From contig NZ_QPEP01000002.1 in NCBI RefSeq assembly GCF_003577475.1, positions 244,516 to 308,515 of the forward strand: a DNA stretch of 64,000 nt, in the 5' to 3' direction. Positions 27,815 through 36,882 of the stretch are shown here, piece after piece. How positions within the stretch are numbered: position 1 is the stretch's first letter; each line of letters opens with the position of its first letter. The translations under genes were made by a program, and so were the position numbers. The DNA comes from Salinibius halmophilus. Its GTDB lineage: Bacteria; Pseudomonadota; Gammaproteobacteria; Pseudomonadales; Natronospirillaceae. The notes beneath the pieces are model-generated. The model was given only the letters and a program-made list of their open reading frames with translations. It was not told the DNA's origin and did no database searches.

Positions 27815-28180
27815 TTAGATCGCCAATGAAATTAGGAAACTGATAATAGAGTCAGCCAGCCACAGCACTAAAGCAACGACCAGAACAAATGCAATCACTA
27901 CCAATGTAGTCTGCATTGTTTCTTGGCGCGTTGGGCGTACCATTCGGCGCACTTCAGTCCACGCTTCTTTGCGTAACTGATTTACTTCACGACCCTTTGC
28001 CGTTGTCATCGCAATGGCAACCGCAATCAAGGCCAACACTACCACGCCTGCAACACGGGCCAACAATGCAACCTCATCGTAAATTGCATTACCAACAACC
28101 GCCGCTGCAATCAGCGCAACAACTACAAACCACTTAAACCAGTCCAAAGCAGGAACCTGTGTTTTGGTTTTCGCATTCAT
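27815..28180 (-). CDS. secE: protein translocase subunit SecE
   Basis: The protein is 121 residues from ATG at 28180 (MNAKTKTQVPALDW). A longer frame would run through the tRNA-Trp gene and is rejected. It has three membrane helices, as in enterobacterial SecE, with the conserved amphipathic VNQLRKEAWTEVRRMVRPT before the last one. SecE clamps SecY. It is co-transcribed with the upstream tRNAs, only 30 bases after tRNA-Trp. Confidence 0.95.
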   Translation of the reverse strand: MNAKTKTQVPALDWFKWFVVVALIAAAVVGNAIYDEVALLARVAGVVVLALIAVAIAMTTAKGREVNQLRKEAWTEVRRMVRPTRQETMQTTLVVIAFVLVVALVLWLADSIISFLISLAI

Positions 28181-28210
28181 GCATATATCCCTGGGACAAC
28201 ATCTAAAGAG

Positions 28211-28286
28211 TGGCAGGCCAGGAGGGACTCGAACCCCCAACATTCTGTTTTGGAGACAGACGCTCTACCAATTGAACTACTGGCCT
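28211..28286 (-). tRNA. tRNA-Trp (CCA)
   Basis: This is a 76-base cloverleaf. The acceptor stem AGGCCAG pairs with CTGGCCT, the anticodon loop reads CTCCAAA with anticodon CCA, and the 3' CCA is encoded. It lies directly before secE. Confidence 0.97.
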
Positions 28287-28294
28287 ACATTCGC

Positions 28295-28354
28295 AATGGG
28301 TTGCGGAGTTTAAATGGCTATCAACAATTAATCAAGCCCTTAACACAACCCATT
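28295..28354 (-). repeat. 9-bp inverted repeat in the tRNA-Thr to tRNA-Trp gap
   Basis: AATGGGTTG (28295-28303) and CAACCCATT (28346-28354) are perfect complements 42 bases apart within the 83-base gap where tufB would be expected. It could form a stem in the tRNA precursor. Function is unknown. Confidence 0.6.
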
Positions 28355-28369
28355 CCACAAATTTTGAAA

Positions 28370-28444
<75 letters not shown>

Positions 28445-28462
28445 AAAATACGATAGAAACTC

Positions 28463-28536
<74 letters not shown>

Positions 28537-28545
28537 GGAAGAAAG

Positions 28546-28630
<85 letters not shown>

Positions 28631-28645
28631 ACAGGGTCGACAGGT

Positions 28646-28673
28646 ATTGTAGCTAAGTCCATTAACTTGTCAA
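28646..28673 (-). promoter_or_regulatory. strong promoter of the tRNA-secE-nusG transcript
   Basis: On the minus strand a consensus TTGACA (-35, 28668-28673) and TACAAT (-10, 28646-28651) are 16 bases apart, just upstream of tRNA-Tyr. It probably drives the four tRNAs and reads on into secE-nusG. Confidence 0.88.
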
Positions 28674-28753
28674 CAATTTCCTTTGATATCAAGCACTTAA
28701 CTCATTGAGTTGGCCGTTGCCTGACAACGAGAGCGCATTCTACACAGCTAATT

Positions 28754-29443
28754 TCAGAATGCAACACTTTGGCAAGAATTTCTTTGCAAATTAATTTGGC
28801 CAAATTTTTGCTGAGCTGTCGCAGCCACGCGACGATATTCAACAGCTTCACTGGCCGTTAACTTTAACCAAGCAACCGTTGCTCGTTTTTCTTTCTCTAG
28901 CAACTCTGCTTTAAAACCATTGTTGTCGAGCCTAGCAATATAATTAATTGCATTATTCTTTTGCGAAAAGAACCCTAAGGATAGACCATTCTCGTAGTCA
29001 TCAACCATTAAAAATGAGTCAAAACCTCTCTCAGATAACGCTGACCGCATCGCAACGGCTGCTTCATAAGACTCAAGTGGCGGCATCACAACCAGAAAGT
29101 CAGTTCCGATCACCGACTCAATTTCAATAAACTCTGCCTCAATACCTTGCTCCTGCAGCCAAATACGAAGCTCACCGGGCGCACCAGCTACACGCGAAAT
29201 AAACGTACACTGCTCATCACCTGCATTTGAGCTCGCATTTGAGCTAGTGGCATCGATCGAAGGTGTCGCAGCAGGCACACTGCGCTCAGGTGCGGACCGC
29301 TCGACCCGCTGCACCAAAGAATCTTGCGCAATACTCGCTTGCACACCAGCCGTTGCTGGTGTAGAGCTTTTGCCACCCAATAGGGTTTGCGAGGCGAAGT
29401 ACGCCAAGTTAACTGCCAGCAATACGTACACGATCCACTTCAT
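28754..29443 (-). CDS. membrane-anchored SPOR-like protein
   Basis: The protein is 229 residues from the ATG at 29443, which overlaps the coaX stop (ATGA); an in-frame start at 29458 is possible. It has one N-terminal membrane anchor (MKWIVYVLLAVNLAYFA), a Ser/Thr/Ala-rich linker, and a C-terminal region (residues about 75-160) resembling a SPOR domain. SPOR domains bind glycan strands lacking stem peptides at division sites. The position matches the SPOR gene downstream of coaX in Pseudomonas. Domain identity is from pattern and context. Confidence 0.7.
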   Translation of the reverse strand: MKWIVYVLLAVNLAYFASQTLLGGKSSTPATAGVQASIAQDSLVQRVERSAPERSVPAATPSIDATSSNASSNAGDEQCTFISRVAGAPGELRIWLQEQGIEAEFIEIESVIGTDFLVVMPPLESYEAAVAMRSALSERGFDSFLMVDDYENGLSLGFFSQKNNAINYIARLDNNGFKAELLEKEKRATVAWLKLTASEAVEYRRVAATAQQKFGQINLQRNSCQSVAF

Positions 29444-30102
29444 TGCTTTGCCCACCAAAGCTCTAGCCCATCTAAGACTAGATTGTCGTATGTTTGCGCA
29501 GATGGCAAGTGCGGCACAAATACGTCAGCATTACCTCCGGTTAAAGCAAGCAGAGCTGGGTTATACTGGCTAACAAGTTTTTCAATTAAAGCCAATACTG
29601 CCGCGGGCATCGCCCGGCCAATGGTCGTTAACGTATTCTGACCTAGCGCCATAGTGCCATCAAAACTTGCTTGGTTTAGCCTATCAGCCTTAGTAAACAA
29701 CGCATCCTGAGCAAGTTGAATACCAGGCAAGATAAATCCGCCCAGTTGCTTATCGCGAGTAAACACTTCAATTTTTATGGCGGTGCCAGCATCAACCAAT
29801 ATGCAACACTCCCCTTGCTGCAACCTAGGTGCAATTGCAAGCATTGCCAACCAGCGATCGACCCCAAGATCGCTTACCCGATCGTAGCAAGTTTCAAATC
29901 CGGCGAAACAATCAACAACGCCAACCTCACACCAGTGCTCAGGCGTAACAAAACGATTCGTTCGAACATTGGCGACAACAGCGAAATCTATTTTTAACAA
30001 CTCTTCTTGACTGTAATTAGCTGTATTTCCTTGATAGCGCGCTTTGATTGCCGTATTACCAATATCAACAAACACTGGCGAAGTTTTATTTTGGTCGAAC
30101 AC
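29440..30102 (-). CDS. coaX: type III pantothenate kinase
   Basis: The 220-residue protein of the ASKHA fold catalyses the first step of coenzyme A synthesis (pantothenate to 4'-phosphopantothenate). Phosphate-1 motif VDIGNT is at residues 12-17, and GVDRWLA and VDAGTA are present. The latter is followed by IKIE rather than the usual LTID. GGFILPGIQL is also conserved. It is rather short for the family. The gene overlaps birA by 17 bases, the usual birA-coaX pairing. Confidence 0.93.
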   Translation of the reverse strand: MFDQNKTSPVFVDIGNTAIKARYQGNTANYSQEELLKIDFAVVANVRTNRFVTPEHWCEVGVVDCFAGFETCYDRVSDLGVDRWLAMLAIAPRLQQGECCILVDAGTAIKIEVFTRDKQLGGFILPGIQLAQDALFTKADRLNQASFDGTMALGQNTLTTIGRAMPAAVLALIEKLVSQYNPALLALTGGNADVFVPHLPSAQTYDNLVLDGLELWWAKQ

Positions 30103-31048
30103 TTACTTCTCCGTGCGCAATCGCACTTACTTCTCCGTCATCGTTTTCTATTAATAATGAACCTAGGTCGTCTAAACCGACAGCCTTTCCAGACTCCACC
30201 ACTTCACCTGCTCTTAGCAGATTCACGTCTTTACCATGCAACCAGTCAAAGATACTCCATTTTTTTAGCAAGGCTTCTCGGCCGCCAGCTAGGTGATCGT
30301 CAACATCGGCAATAATTTGATTGAGGAGCTTTGCCAGCAACTCAGTACGGCTTATTGGCTTGGCCAACCATTCGTTGATGTGCGTTGATTGCTGAGCAAT
30401 GTCCTCAGCCTTGTAACTAGCATTTACGTTCACCCCAACACCAATGACAACCTTAGCCGAGCGATCCTCCATGGTTTTAAGCTCCACTAAAATACCAGCG
30501 GCTTTTTTACCATCGATGTAAACATCGTTTGGCCATTTAAGCTGCACCGGCACACCCATGTCTCGTAATACCTGAGCAACACTTTGCCCAACGGTAAGTG
30601 ACAGCGCCTGTATGGCTGATAAGTGATCCACTTGTTTAGCAATTGAAAAACTAAGATTTTGCGCCAGCGGGCTCTTCCAAACACGACCGTGACGACCCTT
30701 GCCAGCACTTTGGTGCTCAGCGAACATCAAGCTGTAGCCATCAACACTTGGGCATTCCAATAAATGACTGTTCGTGGACGGGATATCCAAGGCAAAGTCA
30801 GCAAGCTTCAACTGCTCTCGCGCTACGCCCTCGAGCAAAGCTAGCACCGCACTTCGTTCAACCAACTCCATATCTGGACTTAATCGGTAGCCCTTTCCTC
30901 GAACCCGCCAGATCTCAATTCCCCAAGATTGCAGCTGCTCAATGCACTGCCAAACCCGGGCTCGCGTCGCACCTTGCTGTTTGGCAATCTCTGAGCCGGA
31001 GTGATAGCGACCATCGCGCAGCACTTCTAATACTTGCTCAGGCGTCAT
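30086..31048 (-). CDS. birA: biotin-protein ligase / biotin operon repressor
   Basis: The 320-residue protein has an N-terminal winged helix (SGSEIAKQQGATRARVWQCI) and the ligase core with AGKGRHGRVW, the biotinyl-AMP loop, then WPNDVYIDGKKAAGILVE. It attaches biotin to the biotin carboxyl carrier protein and with bio-AMP can repress biotin genes. It overlaps oxyR upstream by 11 bases and coaX downstream by 17. Confidence 0.95.
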   Translation of the reverse strand: MTPEQVLEVLRDGRYHSGSEIAKQQGATRARVWQCIEQLQSWGIEIWRVRGKGYRLSPDMELVERSAVLALLEGVAREQLKLADFALDIPSTNSHLLECPSVDGYSLMFAEHQSAGKGRHGRVWKSPLAQNLSFSIAKQVDHLSAIQALSLTVGQSVAQVLRDMGVPVQLKWPNDVYIDGKKAAGILVELKTMEDRSAKVVIGVGVNVNASYKAEDIAQQSTHINEWLAKPISRTELLAKLLNQIIADVDDHLAGGREALLKKWSIFDWLHGKDVNLLRAGEVVESGKAVGLDDLGSLLIENDDGEVSAIAHGEVSVRPK

Positions 31049-31946
31049 TTAATAAATCTCCATCTATATTCGCCAATAGTTCAGCTAGCTGGCGAAAACC
31101 TGGTTCCCTGCCACTACCTTTACGCCAAACAAGACCTATCTCTCGATAAGCAGGCGGTTCAACGGGGCGAGAACGCAGCGGCAAAGACTTGGTAAAGCTT
31201 GAGTTAACCGACATGTCCGTTAAGTAACTAACGCCCAAATCAGACGCAACCATCTGCATGAGTGTTGTTAAACTTGTTGCGGCAAACCGAGATACCTTTT
31301 CGCTTGCCGATAGCTGACAAGCATCGAGTGCATGATCACGCATACAGTGACCATCTTCCAATAATAGGATTGAGCTATCAGGCCAAGACTGAACATCCTC
31401 ATCAGGTGCTTGCTTGCGCTCAGCACTCCACACTAGATGGAAGTAGTCGCGAAACAACACAACCGTCTCGGTATGTTGAAGCTGCATAGGCAGGGCGAGC
31501 ATCAATAAATCTAGTTGGCCAGCCATAAGTTGCTCATACAGCACCTGAGTTTGATCTTCGACCAGATACAACTGCAATTTTGGATAATCTTTGCGAATCG
31601 ACTGCACCGCATACGGCAAAACAAATGGCGCAATGGTAGGAATTACACCCAATTTCAACGAGCCCGCTAGTGGATCTTGATGAGCCATGGCGATATCGGC
31701 AAGGTTTTCTAGCTCAGACAAACTACGTCTTGCACTGATAACCACCTGCTCACCCACCTCGGTAAACGTGAGCGAGCGATTGGTACGATCAACAAGCTGT
31801 ACTCCCAACCTTTGCTCAAGCTCTTTTATCGCCAAGCTAAAAGCCGACTGAGAGACCGCACATTCGCTAGCAGCCTTGCCAAAATGACGAAAGTCATAAA
31901 GGGCCAATAAATATCTTAAGTGCTTTGTAGAAGGTAATGCGCGCAC
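31038..31946 (-). CDS. oxyR: hydrogen peroxide-responsive regulator OxyR
   Basis: This 302-residue LysR-family protein carries the OxyR redox signature LLLEDGHCMRDHALDAC, with Cys201 and Cys210 nine residues apart like E. coli Cys199 and Cys208. The N-terminal winged helix begins LRYLLALYDFRHFGKAA. Oxidation of the pair by peroxide activates antioxidant genes. No catalase or peroxiredoxin gene is nearby; it lies 2 bases after another LysR gene and overlaps birA. Confidence 0.9.
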   Translation of the reverse strand: MRALPSTKHLRYLLALYDFRHFGKAASECAVSQSAFSLAIKELEQRLGVQLVDRTNRSLTFTEVGEQVVISARRSLSELENLADIAMAHQDPLAGSLKLGVIPTIAPFVLPYAVQSIRKDYPKLQLYLVEDQTQVLYEQLMAGQLDLLMLALPMQLQHTETVVLFRDYFHLVWSAERKQAPDEDVQSWPDSSILLLEDGHCMRDHALDACQLSASEKVSRFAATSLTTLMQMVASDLGVSYLTDMSVNSSFTKSLPLRSRPVEPPAYREIGLVWRKGSGREPGFRQLAELLANIDGDLLNDA

Positions 31947-31948
31947 GG

Positions 31949-32833
31949 TTACACCTGAGCCGAGAGATTACTGATTGATTGTTGAAAGTGCTCAATAAAA
32001 AGCCTTACACGGCGCGGAACTTGCCGGCCTTGATAACATACCGACAACGTCTGCGCCTGCAGCGCATCGCGGGTAATTACACGATTTAGTCGCCCTTTTA
32101 CTACCCATGGGTGTGCTAAATAAACTGGCATGCGCACAACACCTGCTCCCTGAAGAGCAACCTGGAGTGCAAGTTCAGGGCTATTAACCGCTACCACAGG
32201 TCGAATCGGCACCAATTTAGGCCCCTCTTCTCCTCTAAAGGGCCAATAGGTTTCTTGACCACTTGCGATACACGGCATATTTATCAGATCAGCACAGGTA
32301 ATATTATGCCGATCAGGCATGCTAACACTATGAAACAAGCCCATTGGCACGCTCATCAGTGGTTTGGCGACCCAATCTGAATCTGGCAACGGTAGCGCAT
32401 GTAAAACGAACACCACATCAAAGCCTGCCGATTTATCTAAATCATGGCTAGCGGAGTGCGTACAACAGAGTTGGACCTTTGGATATTTTTTGACGAACTG
32501 CGCAATAATTTGCCCAACCTCATCACTAAAGAAGTCGAGTGGCAGCTGCACTCGCAACGGCCCTTGGGGTGCTGAATGCCAATCAATTAGCTCTTCATCC
32601 AAGCCTTGTAGTTCAGCAACAAGAGGCTGAGCTCGTTGCAGCAGTCGCTCACCCGATTCAGTTAAAGATTGCTTGCGAGTCGTTCGATTTAACAACTGCA
32701 ACCCCAAATCCTCCTCAAGCGCTGCAATGCGGCGACTGACCGTAGATTTTGGAACGCCGAGAGAATCTGCGGCGGCGGTCATGGAACCAGTTTCCACAAC
32801 GGCTAAAAATACTTTTAAATCATCTAATTGCAT
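31949..32833 (-). CDS. LysR-family transcriptional regulator
   Basis: The protein is 294 residues from MQLDDLKVF (ATG at 32833); an upstream ATG at 32857 would add eight residues. It has an N-terminal winged helix with the typical GSMTAAADSLGVPKSTVSRRIAALE and a periplasmic-binding-like effector domain. The type resembles the CrgA/AaeR-like LysR group that often controls a divergent gene. The divergent neighbour is the secreted protein at 33,011. Effector unknown. Confidence 0.85.
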   Translation of the reverse strand: MQLDDLKVFLAVVETGSMTAAADSLGVPKSTVSRRIAALEEDLGLQLLNRTTRKQSLTESGERLLQRAQPLVAELQGLDEELIDWHSAPQGPLRVQLPLDFFSDEVGQIIAQFVKKYPKVQLCCTHSASHDLDKSAGFDVVFVLHALPLPDSDWVAKPLMSVPMGLFHSVSMPDRHNITCADLINMPCIASGQETYWPFRGEEGPKLVPIRPVVAVNSPELALQVALQGAGVVRMPVYLAHPWVVKGRLNRVITRDALQAQTLSVCYQGRQVPRRVRLFIEHFQQSISNLSAQV

Positions 32834-32950
32834 TGAACGTTCCAAATTTTGCGGCAATCATTTTCAAACACGTATTAATATACAGATAAAATTATAGATA
32901 CGTTAGTTCACAAAATAACAACCTAACACTGTTCTATTTTCGATTAACCA

Positions 32951-32978
32951 TTGCCAATTTGTGTAATCTCGTTATCTT
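32951..32978 (+). promoter_or_regulatory. candidate promoter of the secreted-protein gene
   Basis: TTGCCA (32951-32956) and TATCTT (32973-32978) are 16 bases apart, 33 bases before the start at 33,011. The spacer to the LysR gene is AT-rich. Confidence 0.5.
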
Positions 32979-33010
32979 GTGTGCGTCATCCACGGAGGTA
33001 GAGTGTACAC

Positions 33011-34249
33011 ATGAAGCGTTGGCTATTGGTATTTCTTGCATGCCTGAGCGCAGTTGCAATCGCCTCGGCGAACACAGCCGAGTCAGGGAGCTGGAAAAAC
33101 ACCGACAGTGGTACGGTGCTGCATTTATTGTCTAGCGGCCAGTTACTCATCACAAATGATCAAGAACAAGAGAAGCCTTACTATGGCCAAACCTGGCGCA
33201 ATAGCGCGGGTGGCTTGGAAGTGACTTATCTTACGCGTGACAATCGCTCAACGACGCAATCGCTCAGCGTAGAAAGCAGCGATGGCGTTATGGTGATTGG
33301 TGGCAATACACCTCTTAGTGGCAGATATGAACGCAGCTCTGTAGGTGGCACCCTTATCCACGTGAGCATGGGTAGGTACCGAGGCCCAGAAGACGCGCAA
33401 TTTGCCACAATCATGCAATACAACGTGTCGAATGAAATTGTATCTATCGATCATTTCGATATTCGCAACATCAATTTGCCACAGTCATTTAGCGTACTGC
33501 GTCCAACTGAAAGTGTTCGAGCAACGGTGTTCTTGTCGAACTCCCAAGGTGCATTTGCGTATTCATTGGGTTCAACCAATAGCAACACACTACGTCTACT
33601 GGCTTGGTCGCCAACAGAAGCAACAGAGCTAGAGACACTTTATTACGGTGATGTAATCGAGCCTGATGGCACTCGTTCGCAAGTACGCTTACACCTTTAT
33701 GATAACGGACAATTTAGCCGCTTTACTCGGGTACCAAATACCGAGGAAGAAAGTGCTGATGAGGGCAACTATCAACGCGATGGCGCAACCATCAACTTGT
33801 TTAGCTTTGCCAAACCACCAACAACGTTGCGTCAAGTTGGCCGCGAGTTGTTAACAGTACAAGCTGCCGACGGCAACTTTTACATGGGCCAATACGCCAA
33901 CAAGTTGAACGCATTCCCATTGGATGGCCCTCTGGCTCGCTTTGATGGTATTTTCTTCCCTCGCCCAGGCGAGAACGGCCAACAAGGCCAGTTGAACTTA
34001 ATTAGCTGTTCTAATGGGCAACTCTATACGCTAGTGCCAAACCGAACCGTGCAACGCATGATTGGTCAGTTCCAAGCCGATCCGTCACGTGGATTTATCC
34101 AGGTGCCAATTCGTGCCCACCGCGTGCCGCGCGACAACGGCACAGACGACCGCTTTTGGGTAACTGACTGGTACCAAGACCAAGCACCAAGCGAATGCGG
34201 TCGCGGCATGCAAACGTTTGGCCGAATGATGGCTGAGCAAGGCCGTTAG
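33011..34249 (+). CDS. secreted protein of unknown function
   Basis: This is a 412-residue protein with a clear signal peptide (MKRWLLVFLACLSAVAIASA, cleavage near residue 21). The mature part is rich in beta-type segments. A pattern of Gly-X-Trp/Tyr, short strand, SSGQL/DNGQF recurs near residues 26-50 and 225-265, which suggests two related beta domains loosely like NlpE-type lipocalin domains. I do not recognise the family. It has GGAGG 12 bases before ATG and its own terminator, so it is probably monocistronic. Confidence 0.8.
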   Translation: MKRWLLVFLACLSAVAIASANTAESGSWKNTDSGTVLHLLSSGQLLITNDQEQEKPYYGQTWRNSAGGLEVTYLTRDNRSTTQSLSVESSDGVMVIGGNTPLSGRYERSSVGGTLIHVSMGRYRGPEDAQFATIMQYNVSNEIVSIDHFDIRNINLPQSFSVLRPTESVRATVFLSNSQGAFAYSLGSTNSNTLRLLAWSPTEATELETLYYGDVIEPDGTRSQVRLHLYDNGQFSRFTRVPNTEEESADEGNYQRDGATINLFSFAKPPTTLRQVGRELLTVQAADGNFYMGQYANKLNAFPLDGPLARFDGIFFPRPGENGQQGQLNLISCSNGQLYTLVPNRTVQRMIGQFQADPSRGFIQVPIRAHRVPRDNGTDDRFWVTDWYQDQAPSECGRGMQTFGRMMAEQGR

Positions 34250-34270
34250 TATTTATCTATCGTCTCTTCG

Positions 34271-34300
34271 AAAAAGCGGCCCTTGGGTCGCTTTTTTTTT
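34271..34300 (+). terminator. intrinsic terminator
   Basis: AAAAAGCGGCC pairs with GGTCGCTTTTT around a short loop and is followed by a run of T, 22 bases after the stop of the secreted-protein gene. Confidence 0.9.
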
Positions 34301-34413
34301 CACCTTTTATTCATGACATTAATCACTACCTAACTTTTGCTTAGCCACCTACATTGAAGTGAACAAATCGAAAGGTTTAACCTACTTCTATTAAGCGGCA
34401 CAGGTAGTGCACC

Positions 34414-36882
34414 ATGAATCAGCTATTTATCGCAATTAACCAGTTCTTCCACTTATTGCCCGATCGCATGATCAAAGCACGCTGGTGGGTATTAAGCATC
34501 ACGATGTTAGGCACTGTACTCATGCTAGTTGGCATAGGTACGCGCTTTAACTTTGATCAAAGCTTTGAAGGCATGCTAGATGAAGGCGACCCTGCCCAGG
34601 CGGCCTTGGATGAGTTTCGCAGCCAATTTGGCTCGGATGACAGCGTTTTCATCGTTTATCGACCGGCTGATGGTGATGTATTTTCGCCCGCATCGCTCGC
34701 CACGCTGCGCCAGCTGACCAACAAAATTGAACAAGCCATTGCGGCGAAGGAGCTACCACGAGCGGTTGATATTGACTCGTTAACCACCATCAAGGCGCAA
34801 GTGGACCAAGACGGCTCATTAATCGCCCAAGATTTGGTACCTGAGTCAATTCCGGCAGACACCAGCAGTATTCGCGAGCTCGCCAATCAACAACCAGGCT
34901 TAGAGCTGGCCTACTTTTCCTCGGATTACCAATATGGTGGTTTTACCATCAAAACTGATTTTGGTGTCATTCCCATTGCGCAAGAAGGTGCAGCGATTTC
35001 AGATGATGTTTTTGCTGACTTCTCACTTGCCGTAGATACCAGCGCCGAGGTGCGAACCGTTGAATTTGAGGACGTCGACTTTCTCAGTTATCTCGACATT
35101 ATGGCGGCTTTAGATGACATCTTGGAAAGCCCTGAGTACGACAGCTTTGAGTTCTATAAATCTGGCACACCAGCGCTGACAGCTGATTCCTTTGCCGTAA
35201 TGAATCAAGCAATGATGCTTGTGGGCCTAATGCTAATCTTAGTAATTGCTTTGTTGTGGTGGTTGCTGCGCACTGCTTCAGCCGTTGTTTGGCCAATACT
35301 AGCGATTATTTTAAGTAGCATTTGGGCCATTGGTATCGCCAGCTGGGCTGGCATGACGATGACCACCATGATCACGCTTGCCATCATGCTCATTCTGGCT
35401 GTTGGCATTGCCGATTGTGTACATGTTATGAGCGCCTATCTGTTCTACAGACGTGAGGGCGAGCCGCACGATAAAGCAATGAGTCATGCTTGGGGAAAAA
35501 CCGGCTTAGCCATTGTCTTAACGACATTGACGACAGCCGCCGGCATGTTAGCGCTATCGCTATCTGGATTAAGCCTATTTGTTGAGTTCGGTTTATTGGG
35601 TGCTATGGGTGTAACGCTTGCACTTGTTTTCACCGCATTTGTCCTACCTGTGCTGATGCATTGGTGGCACCCTGCCAAATCAGTAAAAAAAGCTGAGCAC
35701 GGTAAAATCCAAGCCGTTTTAGATAACATTCCAAACGCTACCAAAAAACGCCCTTGGTTGTGGGTAGCAGGTTTTGCCGCGCTATTTATTGCCAGCCTAT
35801 TAGGTGCTAATCACATTAAGATTGACTCCAATATGATGGCGTTATTCCGCGATGGCACCCCAATCAAAGAAACCTATCGTGTGATCGACGAGAACATGAT
35901 GGGCACCTCTAACATGATTGTTATGGTTGATACCGTTGCGACCGAAGGGCTGAAAGACCCAGTTGTACTCAATGCCATGTGGCAACTGCAAAAAGCACTG
36001 GAGGCAAATTACCCTGAGTACATTCTGCGCACCTATTCGCTGGCCGATATTGTTCGCTACAACCACAACTTGCTAACTGGTGCTGGTGAATCGATACCAG
36101 CAGATGCTCGAGTGACCAGCCAGTTGTTATATTTGTTTGACTCATCCGACCCCGACAGCCGCCGCCAACTCGTTTCTGACGACTACAGCCGCAGTCATAT
36201 CTCTGTTTCTATGCGCAACGCCGGCTCATCGGAATATGCTGCCATTAACGATGAAATCAATGCACTGATAGCGCAGTCTTTTGCGCCTGTATATGAAGCC
36301 TATCCAGACACAAGAGTTCAGATGACTGGCACCTTTGCGATGATGATGAACTTCACCCAGCAGCTATCGGACGTGCAGTTCCGGGGCATAACGATCGCCC
36401 TATTACTTATTACGGCCGTGATGATTGTTTCTATGGGTTCCATTCAAGCAGGCCTGATAGGCATTATTCCCAACCTGATACCGGCATTGTCGATATTTGG
36501 CGTGGCAGGCTGGTTTGGCATTGCAATGGATGGCGACACACTAATGATTGTGCCCATTATCATCGGCATTGCTGTCGACGATACCATTCACTTTATCACC
36601 CACTACCGCAACCTACTGCTAAAAGGGGAGGAGGAAGAAGTCGCACTGCGCCACACAATAAAAGAGGTCGGCCAAGCAGTGACATTTACCACTATTATCC
36701 TTGGCATTAGCTTTGCCGTTCTACTCGGTTCAGCCTATCTCGGGCTAGCCAAGGTAGGTGGTTTTGCCGCCATGGCCTTGTTTGTTGCGCTCGCCAACGA
36801 CCTGTACCTAATTCCCGCCCTGATTCGCATATTTAAACCACGCTTTGGCGTGAAAAAGCCAAACGGAGTAACTGCATCATGA
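34414..36882 (+). CDS. MMPL/RND-family transporter
   Basis: This 822-residue inner-membrane protein has the HAE2/HAE3-like layout. One helix near residue 25 is followed by a periplasmic domain, helices at about 265-415, a second first-of-set helix near 450, another periplasmic domain, and helices at about 660-800. The helix-four aspartates appear in GIADCVHVM and GIAVDDTIHF, with the SSD-like sterol-sensing pattern. It likely moves lipids or hydrophobic compounds by proton motive force. Its TGA overlaps the next ATG. Confidence 0.88.
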   Translation: MNQLFIAINQFFHLLPDRMIKARWWVLSITMLGTVLMLVGIGTRFNFDQSFEGMLDEGDPAQAALDEFRSQFGSDDSVFIVYRPADGDVFSPASLATLRQLTNKIEQAIAAKELPRAVDIDSLTTIKAQVDQDGSLIAQDLVPESIPADTSSIRELANQQPGLELAYFSSDYQYGGFTIKTDFGVIPIAQEGAAISDDVFADFSLAVDTSAEVRTVEFEDVDFLSYLDIMAALDDILESPEYDSFEFYKSGTPALTADSFAVMNQAMMLVGLMLILVIALLWWLLRTASAVVWPILAIILSSIWAIGIASWAGMTMTTMITLAIMLILAVGIADCVHVMSAYLFYRREGEPHDKAMSHAWGKTGLAIVLTTLTTAAGMLALSLSGLSLFVEFGLLGAMGVTLALVFTAFVLPVLMHWWHPAKSVKKAEHGKIQAVLDNIPNATKKRPWLWVAGFAALFIASLLGANHIKIDSNMMALFRDGTPIKETYRVIDENMMGTSNMIVMVDTVATEGLKDPVVLNAMWQLQKALEANYPEYILRTYSLADIVRYNHNLLTGAGESIPADARVTSQLLYLFDSSDPDSRRQLVSDDYSRSHISVSMRNAGSSEYAAINDEINALIAQSFAPVYEAYPDTRVQMTGTFAMMMNFTQQLSDVQFRGITIALLLITAVMIVSMGSIQAGLIGIIPNLIPALSIFGVAGWFGIAMDGDTLMIVPIIIGIAVDDTIHFITHYRNLLLKGEEEEVALRHTIKEVGQAVTFTTIILGISFAVLLGSAYLGLAKVGGFAAMALFVALANDLYLIPALIRIFKPRFGVKKPNGVTAS

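Noticed and set aside
28180-28243. Longer start for SecE
   Set aside because: The extension is encoded by the tRNA-Trp gene.
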